NCBI RefSeq assembly: GCF_040712315.1
Contig: NC_134018.1
Span: 6,597,001 to 6,661,000 of the forward strand
Reading direction: 5' to 3'
DNA length: 64,000 bases
From: Castanea sativa
Lineage: Eukaryota; Streptophyta; Magnoliopsida; Fagales; Fagaceae
The notes under the pieces were generated by a model. The model searched no databases. It had not been told where the DNA came from and saw nothing but the letters and a program-made list of their open reading frames with translations. Positions within the stretch are counted from its first letter, which is position 1; each line of letters opens with the position of its first letter. Made by a program: the position numbers and the translations under genes. This document shows, piece by piece, positions 10,847 through 20,322 of the stretch.

Positions 10847-12249
10847 GTGGATAAACTGGTAGGTTGTTATTAAATTTGCTTATGATCCATGCCAAAATTC
10901 ACAAATTCTGACATCTATCTCCAATGGGCATGGTCCAATAATAGTTTTTTTTTCCTTGCGTATTAGTCATTTATTTGAGTTATTATTCGGTATTCAAAGT
11001 GTATAGTGTTAATGATATTTTTTTTTTCCTTTCACATAATAGTAGGTATTACTAATTAAATTCATCGTGAAATTTATCACATGTGTGAGAGGAGAAAATA
11101 TAACATTTCAAGAATACTTAATAATTTTCCTATTTTATAAAATCATCTATTTTTATAAACTTATATATTCATTATATTTTGATTTTTATAAGCTATATGT
11201 TGTATAAGAGTACTATAAGAATAAAAGCCATCAATTAAATTTTATATATAATTTCTTATTTCTACTAAAAAAACAAATTAGGGGAAAGGGGAATTTTCAA
11301 AATCCTCCGTCTGCCACTGCTTGTAACCATCATATATATGAACAAGTTTACAGAAATTTTGACAATTTAGCACACACACAGAGAATTTTTGTATTATAGC
11401 GGGCACTAGGTGAATGAAAAGTTGAAAACTCAAAGGGCAAGAGTGTAACTGAAACTACGTATGTCGGTAGACTTGTTCAAAATTTAATGGGACTCTGATT
11501 CTTTTCTTCAAACTTGTGAATGTTGCTCGGTGTTCCATCACTATTAATTGGACTGAGTCAAGCACTGACTGTAAGTGCAAGTAGATGGGAAACCTCCATT
11601 TTTTCAATCTTGATATCAATTTTCTTACGTGACAAAATTTAAGTCCAACGTATTTTAGACTGAAGTTTCATTTATTTTGGAAATAGGAATAAGTCCCTCT
11701 CTGAATCAAGTTGGCTGTGTAGTGGGTGCTATTGTCTGTGTACACACAATATTGTATTTGACAACTTTTGTTAAGCTTATTTACTTAAATGTGAGAGAGA
11801 AAAGTTACAGCAAATAAGCTTGGTTTTTTCATTAACCAACTTTTTTGCTTAACATTGCTGTTTTTCTCATCTAAGCAAATAAGTTAGCCAAACTCACAAA
11901 TGTAAACCAAAATTTCGAGGTAAATTAGAAATAAAACAAAATTAATGATCTCCTGAATCCAAATAGGCCACTAGTGGTGGTTTAACCTAATTTCTACCTT
12001 CCCAAAAAGAATCAAGTTATTTTTAGCAAAGAAAAAGTTTATGTGTATGAAATGGAAACCATGCAGTTAAGAGATATAACAGATTTGAGTTTTTTCCTCG
12101 GTAGGGTTGCTAATGCCCAAACTTAACATTTGAGCACAAATCAATTATAACCAAGACACTCAGATACATATTTGACTAAATCATGAGGTTGAGAGAGCTA
12201 GGATTTGCCAAAACTTATAATTTTTTTTAAAAATTAGTATTTTAGAATA
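10847..12249. other. Intergenic DNA with a block shared at three sites in the window
   Basis: No coding gene is supported. The segment at about 11,605-11,760 (ATCAATTTTCTTACGTGACA ... TATTTTAGAC ... TTTCATT) is a diverged copy of segments at about 22,670-22,830 and 55,755-55,960. Here it lies 1.55 kb upstream of the receptor-like protein gene. The remaining sequence is AT-rich and unassigned. Confidence 0.5.
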
Positions 12250-12622
12250 ACTCTCTAGAGGATAAGGTTTGGAGGAAAACCCTTCAAATTCCTTTTATAT
12301 CTTTTTATTGGATGTGAATTTTGAAAATCTAACCGTTGGATTTTATAATATTTATGTTCTTAACATGCATGTCAAATTTTGTTCAAATCAAATATTATTT
12401 ATTATTCGATTAATAAACTTACTTTTTATATATAATTTTAGACCACAAAAACTTGAAATTTAAACATTTAATTAATAACATAACTATTGATCTTTGATCT
12501 TCTCGAAATTTCGCAAACATGAAAGATATAATAAGAACATGCAATTTAACGTTTAGATTTTCAAAATTTACATCCAATAAAAAGATATTTGTGGAGTTTG
12601 AAGTGTTTCTCTCCAAACTACT
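12250..12622. mobile_element. Foldback MITE related to the 345-bp satellite
   Basis: Arms at about 12,267-12,400 and 12,490-12,617 are inverted copies: both ends read inward as GTTTGGAG ... CTTTTTATTGGATGT. For this reason both strands show a short frame with the same FLLDVNFENL peptide, a by-product of the palindrome and not a gene. The arms also match the satellite monomer (AACCGTTGGATT, TTAACATGCATGTCAA and GATCAAAGAT-like segments in the same relative order after circular permutation). This is therefore a dispersed relative of that repeat. Confidence 0.75.
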
Positions 12623-13251
12623 TTGGAGAGAAACATTTTCCCTCTATAGGTGCTTCACATGGTAATGTGCACACATTGATGCCTTGGAGAAGAAAAAAGA
12701 TTATTTAAGTTTTGATCTCAATGAAGACAGCCATTTTGTGAACATTGTTATTTGGTGCCCTTGGATGATTAAAAAAAAATTATTTTTAAAATTGTGGAGT
12801 TCTGGAAAATTTAGTAGTTGCGGCTTTTATTTGATAATTTTTTGGGAAAATAGAAATAAAATATTTTTTTCATTTATATTTAACTTTGTGGTTAAGGTAA
12901 ATTAGTTTATGTTCAAAGAAGGACGAGTTTTGGGTCAATTAAACTAGTTGCGGTATTTACTATTCACTATTTAGTAAGGGTAATTTAAGGTTTAATTGAT
13001 TATGTAATGGACACGAATTTATTATTTGAATTTAATAATAACACAAGCAAGCAGTGACTTTTTTCTTTATCTTTTTTTCACGGCATGGCGGGATATTAAA
13101 ATTACATTATGTGACAGACCAATGAATAATAGAAATTCTTCTAAGAAAAATGAATAATAGAAATGACACGATGATAACAATAATGAGATTAACAAGCGCA
13201 AGTAATGAAGTAATATCAATTAAATTACTTAACATTAACTTGTTCTATTAT
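12623..13251. other. AT-rich intergenic DNA
   Basis: The only open frame, 73 codons at 12,684-12,905, shows no recognisable motif. Nothing else is supported. Confidence 0.5.
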
Positions 13252-13575
13252 TACCTCCGTCTCAGTTTATTTGTCATCTATTCTATTTTGAGATGTCCCA
13301 AAATGTTGTCATGTTTCTAAAAATAAAATTAATTAATTAACTAATATTCCTATTATACCCCTACTTTATTTTCAAAACTATTTGAAAAGAAAACTAACAA
13401 ATATTTAAAATATTAATCTAATTAAGGCACCTTTTTAGTTGCCTTATTAAAAATAACTCTTTTTAAAAAAAAGTTAATAAATTTATTTAAGGGCAGTTTT
13501 GTAAATTAATACATTTTTATAAGGCAGATAAGACAATAAATGATGTTTTCTTAAAAAGTTTGACTTTTCAAATCG
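13252..13575. mobile_element. Possible Stowaway-like (Tc1/Mariner) MITE, left end
   Basis: TA followed by CCTCCGTCTCAGTTTATTTG is the typical terminal sequence of plant Stowaway-like MITEs. The matching inverted end was not found, so the right boundary is a guess and the copy is probably truncated or diverged. Confidence 0.35.
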
Positions 13576-13990
13576 AACCAATTTAATTTAAATTGGAAAA
13601 ATTAATTTTCTTTGGACCTTATTCTAAAGGAAGGTTTGGATTGGAGCTGTGTCTCAAAATAAATTGGGTCTCTTCTTGGAAAGTTATATGTGTGTCTTGG
13701 AAACTTCAATCCAACAATCAAGGCATCCAATCAATAAATAAGTCCAAAAACAGATTCGAGTTACCTTCTACCTAGCCCCCTTTCATATGACTTTTGTGGC
13801 GCTTCACGCGGCAACTTTTAGGAACGGTGGAACTTTCAACTCTCAAGTCAGGAAGCTCATTGATATTCGATTCACCATATATTCAGCTTTGTTTCAATTG
13901 AGAAAAGTCAAAGGTCAGACAGTTGCATCTAAAATTTCAAATTTTGAAGTTTTTTAAAGGATAAATGTTATATTATATAGGTACGTGGGT
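13576..13990. other. Intergenic DNA
   Basis: A 60-codon frame at 13,593-13,775 has no identifiable domain. Nothing else is supported. Confidence 0.45.
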
Positions 13991-14854
13991 TAGGGGGTGC
14001 ATAGATCGAATTGGGTAATTAAAAGCTAATATTTCTATTCAATCTACCACTGACGGGTTAAGAAAATTTCAATCTGCCACCGACCTACTAAAGTCTAAAT
14101 CCGGCAAATTAGTTACAAATTTTGGTAATTTCGACTCGACGGGTTGGGTGAGTTGTGCGGTGTTGGCATAAACAATGTTATTTTAAAAAAAAAAAAATTT
14201 ATCACATTTTACAATTTATTATTGCATAATCTCAAAATATAACTAAATGTATCCAAAAAATTTAAGGTAGATTTCCTTGAATAATCTCAATTCCAACACA
14301 AACATAAGGTTAATAAAAAAGAGATATATCATCTCAAAGAAATAAAAAAAGGTTGTTGCCTTACAATTGAGAAAAATTAAATCAACAAGCCCAAAGTCTT
14401 AGCATTCCCAAAGTCACATCAAGAATTCAAAATAATAACATACCAACATAATAAATAAACTTCAAAATGGTATGCATGGTCTCAAGATTTACAAGAATAT
14501 ATGGGATCCAAATGAAAAAGACAAACAACATACTCAATAAAAATATAGATACAAACATTAAGCAATACAAGACATAAAAACAACTACCTTTGTGGTTGTC
14601 TAGGAGAGTACACAGTTGACAGAAGGTGAAGAATTGAGGAAGAAAAGACAAAACAACATGAAAGAGGGAGGGAGAGGAAGTAGCTTAAGGTGAAAGCTAA
14701 ATACAGAGTATGTACTATACCGTTGAAGTGATTTTAGAGTTTCAATGTTGACTTTTTATATTTTGTATAAGGAATTGATTATTAGTTAGCTGTAAAAATT
14801 GATTAAGTGAATTGGTTAACTTTACATACAAAATATAAGATTGATCAATTTGAA

Positions 14855-14907
<53 letters not shown>

Positions 14908-15313
14908 TATGTATAATTAAGCGGGCGGGTTAGATTTGAACTAATATATATACTACATACAGAGTGTATGTAGTATATAGTTGAAGTGATTTTAGAGTTT
15001 TAATATTGAATTTTTATATTTTTGTATAAGGAATTGATTATTAATTAGCTATAAAAATTAATTAGGTGAATTGATTAACTTTACATACAAAATATACGAT
15101 TGATCAATTTGAACTAATATATATATATTATCTATGTATAATTAAGCGGGCGGGTTAGATTGCAGCGGGTTGGCAATGTTTCAATCTACTATCCAACTCC
15201 ATCCACTATTTTGGACGTCTAACCCACCCAACTCAAACCGCTTAAATTAATGACCCGTACAAGGCAGGTGGGTCGAGCGGGTTGGCGGGTCAAACGGATA
15301 TTCTGCACACCCC
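13991..15313. mobile_element. Non-autonomous hAT-like element
   Basis: The left edge reads TTAGGGGGTGCATAGATCG. The right edge read inward is GGGGTGTGCAGAATATCCG. The interior next to both ends is rich in GGGTTGGGTGAG / GGCGGGTT motifs (ACCCGCC on the other strand). Short TIRs starting with a G run, plus imperfect flanking 8-mers (TACGTGGG and TATGTGTG), fit a hAT-like element of about 1.3 kb with no transposase. It contains an internal tandem duplication and an (AT)n tract. Confidence 0.5.
14706..15164 (+). repeat. Direct tandem duplication with (AT)n
   Basis: The block 'GTTGAAGTGATTTTAGAGTT ... GATTGATCAATTTGAACTAA' occurs at about 14,723-14,858 and again at about 14,976-15,118. Both copies are followed by an AT tract and 'TAATTAAGCGGGCGGGTTAG'. 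The first copy has a long (AT)n (14,859-14,902) and the second a short one. The copies differ by scattered substitutions. Confidence 0.85.
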
Positions 15314-15451
15314 TATGTGTGGTCATAAGCCTCATGCCAATGTCAAAATAATGTACCATTACAACCACTAATGGTTTAGCATGTCCCCATGCTAACATGT
15401 ATCACCTAAAAGTTGATAATCATCTAGGGAAGGTCGGTATTGGGGATTTAA

Positions 15452-15460
<9 letters not shown>

Positions 15461-15534
<74 letters not shown>
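15461..15534. repeat. (AT)n microsatellite, left flank of Pack element
   Basis: A nearly pure AT dinucleotide run that directly abuts the left terminal inverted repeat of the element beginning near 15,536. Confidence 0.95.
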
Positions 15535-15535
<1 letters not shown>

Positions 15536-15539
<4 letters not shown>

Positions 15540-16620
15540 GGGTTCAAGTTACACCTAGTGTAACTTCACAAAAGTTACATATTTTTTGGACCTTTAATTT
15601 GTATTAGATCTAAAGGTGAAAAAAACATTCATAATCATGTATTTATTGTTCCCTAGAAATTAGTAATTAAATCATTAACTCTTCTTATTAAAAATAGAAA
15701 AATAAAAAAACAGCTTTAACTTTGCTCTCCATCATCATCTTCATCTTCTCTCCTTCTCTCATATGGTCTTGTGTTCTATGTACTTTCACCCTCAACAATG
15801 GAAATTAAGGGCGAGTTCAGGAAACAAGTGAAATTTTTATTATTTTTGTTACCTCTCTTTCATGAGCTTTGACAGATTGTTGGGGTTGATTTGTGCGCAA
15901 GTCCCAAATCATTAAATGACAATCGTCCCCCATAGACCCAAAAAAAAATTCATTCTTTGAATGCCAAGATACGTTAACCACCAATACTTAAAAATTGACT
16001 CAGGAAAATTACCTTATAAACATGCAATGCATCAAATCAGGCTCCATGACAACCCATATCCTTCCATATCATGACCCCTTACCCTCAAATCAGGCTCACA
16101 ATCACACCCTGTTGCTTCTCCAATTGCTTGCTACAATCAAATACATACACATCACACCCACTTGTCTTTGCACCCACAACTACCAAGTTCTCTGGCATAC
16201 ACCGTGCCCTATTCACTTCTCCATCAACGCGCATCTTCTGCGTCACCTCCACCTACAAACATTCCAAAAAAAACACGTATCTTCTTCATTCCAACACTCC
16301 TAGACATAAAATTATTAAAAAAAATTCACTTGTTTCCTGAACTTGCTCTTAATTTCCATTGTTAAGGGTGAAAGTACATAGAACACAAGACCATGTGAGA
16401 GAGGGAGAGAAGATGAAGATGATGATGGAGAGCAGAGTTAATGTTGTTTTTTATTTTTCTATTTTTAATAAGAAGAGTTAATAACTTAGTTACTAATTTT
16501 TAGGGAACAATAAATGCATGATTATGAGTGTTTTTTCACCCTTGGATCTAATACAAATTAAAGGTCCAAAAAATGTTTAACTCTTGTAAAGTTACACTAG
16601 GTATAACTTAAACCTGTCTC
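15536..16620. mobile_element. Pack-type TIR element (Mutator-like) with ~300-bp TIRs
   Basis: The segment 15,539-15,838 is repeated in inverted orientation at 16,323-16,617, with only scattered differences over ~295 bp. Shared landmarks include TACACCTAGTGTAAC-like ends, TTTTTTGGACCTTTAATTTG, CATCATCATCTTCATCTTCT and GGAAACAAGTGAA. Long TIRs around a non-transposon interior are typical of Pack-MULEs. The interior carries a host gene fragment (see next entry). (AT)n tracts flank both ends, so a 9-bp target duplication cannot be distinguished from the microsatellite. Assignment to Mutator rather than another long-TIR family is inferred. Confidence 0.8.
15851..16252 (-). pseudogene. Captured fragment of an MSI-type WD40 gene (MSI2/MSI3-like)
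   Basis: Read on the minus strand inside the Pack element, three exon-like pieces match the MSI1/RbAp48 WD40 family of histone-binding proteins. After an AG acceptor near 16,252 comes a piece containing DGEVNRAR and DVYVFDCSKQ. Next is a piece with PDLRVRGH and EGYGLSWS. Then, after a short intron-like GTAATT...AG gap, a piece with GSMGDD, MIWDLRTNQ and KAHEREV ends at 15,851. The expected segment between EGYGLSWS and the next exon is largely missing. Frame breaks and an internal deletion make it non-coding. The WDLRTNQ and HEREV details favour the MSI2/MSI3 branch. Retained intron sequence indicates capture from genomic DNA, not from cDNA. Confidence 0.85.
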
Positions 16621-16632
16621 ATATATATATAT

Positions 16633-16689
<57 letters not shown>
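16621..16689. repeat. (AT)n microsatellite, right flank of Pack element
   Basis: AT dinucleotide run with one ATAAAT interruption, immediately after the right TIR. Together with the left tract it suggests insertion into a pre-existing microsatellite. Confidence 0.95.
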
Positions 16690-16690
<1 letters not shown>

Positions 16691-16692
<2 letters not shown>

Positions 16693-16875
16693 GAAATGCT
16701 AACGAATGCCCTAAAGGCATTGGTTAATAATCCATTTAAAAAAAGTTTTTATGGAAAAATGAAATAAAGCAATTAATATTTTGATAGTTTTTTTCATTTT
16801 TCATAAAAGTGGTATTCAAACTTTCCTATAATAGATTGTTAACCAATGCCCTAAAGGCATTCGTTAGCATAACCC
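16691..16875. mobile_element. MITE, family A copy 1
   Basis: The ends read inward as ATGCTAACGAATGCCC...GGCATTGGTTAA on both sides, giving TIRs of about 45 bp around an AT-rich core of ~95 bp. Each TIR has its own small palindrome (TGCCCTAAAGGCA). A second copy of the family lies at 56,129-56,310. Confidence 0.8.
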
Positions 16876-18572
16876 TATATATAATAATAAGTGAAAGTGA
16901 GAGAAACTCAAATTAAAGTTCCAATTTTGCGTCATGTGTCCTAAATTATTTATTCTTAAAGAGTTTTACTTTTTACTTTTGAAATCAAATGTGGGACTAC
17001 ATCATAAATATTCATCCAAGTGATTTATTAAGTACAAAAATATAATTTTAAAAAAATAACATGGACAATTTATATTTTATACCTAATAATATCATTACAA
17101 ATTTTTTAAAGAGTTAACAAAATATAAAGATGACTATCAATAGTATTTAAATTATATATATATATATATATATATAAGAATTATATTATACATCTTATTA
17201 TATATTTTTAAATGTATCCATGCATATGCACGGAATTACAAGCTAATTTTAAAATAATGGAGGATTAGGTTTTTGAAGTGGGTTTTTAGTTAATTATATG
17301 GACACAATACAACCAAAAGGAAGTAGCTATTATTAGAAACTAGAATCCCATAAAAAAATGGAAACAGTTTGTGCTTTTCATGTGTATTGTACCTGATAGG
17401 ATGTTGATATGTATTTAATACTTAATATCTTGTTTGGTTTAGTGCAACCAGTCTTGGCCCCCAAAAATAAAAAAGATTTTACATTTTGCTTCCTGCTTCT
17501 AATAGAAGTTATGATGAGGAGAAAATAGAGTTCCTTATTGATGAGCCACTGGCCTTGGTACAACACAACCCTCCACCCTACTCTTCTTCTACCCATTCTA
17601 CTTTTGGGTGGGGGAGAGTCGTATATATAAGATGATTCAACTTACATTATACTGACTTTAATCCTAGTCACCCAACCATAATTTTGTGATTAGGTTAGAT
17701 TACTTGACAAATAATGCAATCTGTACTGTGATAGATTCGGCTTCAGAGGTTCTTATGGGCAGGGTTTGGGTGTTTTTTTGTTTATGAAAGAGCTGGACCC
17801 TATGGGATTTTCTATTAAGAAAGAGTATTGCTACATACACAACTTCAGAATAATTTAGTTAAAATGTTTTTAATTTTAATTTTTGTTTACACCCACAACT
17901 TGCATAACATTTTACCTACTAATAACAATTTGCTATTTTTTAACCCAAAAAAAAAAAAAAACAATTTGCTATTTGGTAGATGTGAAATGAATTATACCAC
18001 TAGACAAATTGTTCATGGAGTAATCTGGGAATTTAAATATAGGAAGGATGGATTTTTGTTGATAATAGGTTTGCGGTGTCATACTGGTGGTGAAGAGAGA
18101 TAAGCTAAGTGTATGTGTGAATTTTTTAGATTTAGCAAATGAGATTTTCACTCAGATGTAAATGAGTTTAAAAAGATTTGGATTCCTCACTTGGACTCTG
18201 ATGTTACTCCAAATGTTTCTCCATCTCTCTCAAAATTAAACCTAAGATCAAAAACATTTAAAAAATTAAATGAATTTAAATATAAAAAAAAAAGAAACAA
18301 ACAAACAAACAAAGATTTTGTTATTATTCTTTCAGTTTTTTCGATAGCTAATTGGGCTCTTCTTTGTTCTCCGTCTGATTTTTTTTTCTTTGAGATGTTT
18401 TACTCTGCTTCCCAGATTTTTCCTTCTTCACCAATACAACAAGCCTCTTCAAAATATTTCATTCTCATTTCTCACCCAAGAAAACCTCCTCAAGACGTAC
18501 CACCTTAAGATGTTTCATACTACTTCATGGGAAAGATCCCTCTCATTTAAATCATCCAATTTAATCCAGAGC
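16876..18572. other. AT-rich intergenic DNA
   Basis: A short AT run lies near 17,155-17,177. Open frames of 60-105 codons (for example 17,828-18,103 and 18,191-18,508) are low-complexity with no recognisable domains. I see no supported gene. Confidence 0.5.
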
Positions 18573-19290
18573 TAAGATATGTGATGTTTTAAAAAATCCA
18601 ATGGTCTTAAAAAGCCCATTTAAACTACACAAATTCAGTTTTTTCATTTCTTGTTTTCCCCACTTTTTATTTTTATTTTTTTATCATTAATCTTAAAAGT
18701 TGGCTGGAAAGTCCATGAAAACTGAATCTGAATTCAAATTGAGGAACAAAATACCATAAAAATGAATTTGAAAATGAGGTAAGAATAAGATATGTGATGT
18801 TTTAAAAAATCCAATGGTCTTAAAAAGCCCATTTAAACTACACAAATTCAGTTTTTTCATTTCTTTTTTTCCCCACTTTTTATTTTTATTTTTATTTTTT
18901 TATCATTAATCTTAAAAGTTGGCTGGAAAGTCCATGAAAACTGAATCTGAATTCAAATTGAGGAACAAAATACCATAAATATGAATTTGAAAATGAGGTA
19001 AGAATAAGATATGTGATATTTTTAAAATCCAATGGTCATAAAAAAAACCCATTTAAACTACACAAATTCAGTTTTCTTCATTTCTTGTTTTTCCCACCTT
19101 TAAAAAAAAAAATTAACCTTAGAAGTTGAGAAATTCTATGCTATGCCCACAACTTATCATCTATAATTTATTGTGAAAATATTATAGACATATAACCTCT
19201 CTTAAAAGTTAGTTGAAAATCCATGAAAACCGAATTTGAATTCAAATTGAAGAACAAAATACCATAAAAATGAATTTGAAATTAAGTTTA
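18573..19290. repeat. Three-copy tandem repeat (~215 bp)
   Basis: Units begin with TAAGATATGTGAT near 18,573, 18,786 and 19,005 and end with ATGAATTTGAAAATGAGGTA-like sequence. Units 1 and 2 are nearly identical. Unit 3 is more diverged and has about 75-80 bp of extra sequence near 19,125-19,200 (TGCCCACAACTTATC ...). No coding potential. Confidence 0.9.
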
Positions 19291-20137
19291 AGAATAAAAT
19301 ACTTTTAAATATTTGTTTTTGTCATTGTACCATAGGGATTTGAGTGAGTCCACAAAAAATGCAAAAAAGGAAAAATCATGGAAGCAAAAAATAAAAGCAT
19401 GTGGCTAGAACTAAATTCCCAATGGAATGCTAGATATACAAACTAGTCCTATATTAAATCACACATATAACCACAAAATTCACCATACCGACACCCACAC
19501 AAGCATGCTCACAATCAACACAAGTGAAAAATATATATCGAGTAGTAACAATTAGAACAAATACAAGAAATACAAGGAAGTCAAGTGCTTAACAATTAGA
19601 ACAAAACACAAAATTTCAATGTCCATCAAATAATTAATTAAAAGAAATATCTCCCTGACTCATGTTCAAACTAGACCCCTTTAGCAAGTCTCGAGTAGAA
19701 TCACCAAATTGTGAACACCTTCATGTGAATCGTGATGCATCTAGAGGTTGGGTAGTGTTAATAAGTTCATTAACATCTATAGGTTGGAGAGTCCATTAAT
19801 GAACATCTAAGGTTCACATGTGCCAAGCTCTCAAAAAGCCTCTTCTAGTGATTAAGTTTGAAGAAACCCAAGATCCAGTGGTGTAAAAGTTACTACCACA
19901 TCTAGAATACATTGTCGCTAGAAGTCAAAGCTTCAAGAGGATATTTGGACTCATAAATGAGTTGTTCATGTTCAACAGAGTTCTACTATTGAAGAGTTCT
20001 TAAATTTGAAGCTACGTTGGATAATGCTAATAAGTACAATTTAGAATATGGTTATTCTAATACTGTAAAACTTCAATTCATTAGTGAATCTAGTTTCCTT
20101 CAGGTTGGTGGTGAAGCCTTGGCAGTGGTTTTAAACT
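19291..20137. other. Unassigned intergenic DNA
   Basis: This stretch is less AT-rich at about 19,670-20,100, but it shows no long frame and no motif that I recognise. It may be an old transposon remnant. Confidence 0.4.
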
Positions 20138-20322
20138 TACGCTCATGAGTGATTGTAGTCTCTAAAGTTTAACATTATCATTTTCAGTTCCTAAAAAACT
20201 TAAAATGATCACTTTAGTCCCTATAGGGTCCGTTTATAGTTTGACCAAGTAATCTATGGAACTAAATGTGTGATTACTTTAAATTTTAGGGGCTAAAATT
20301 GCTCATGAGTTAATTGACCCAT
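20138..20322. mobile_element. Foldback MITE-like element
   Basis: The left part (GCTCATGAGTGATTGTAGTC, CTAAAGTTTAA) and the right part (GGGGCTAAAATTGCTCATGAG) are inverted relatives around a core containing 'TTTAGTCCCTATAGGG'. This looks like a small inverted-repeat element. No target duplication was confirmed. Confidence 0.5.

Noticed and set aside
12269..12616. Two short frames on opposite strands encoding almost the same peptide
   Set aside because: The similarity comes from the inverted arms of a foldback MITE, not from two related genes.
15995..16365. Three overlapping plus-strand frames of 67-102 codons in the Pack element
   Set aside because: They are antisense to the captured MSI-like exons and extend into the TIR; no independent coding evidence.
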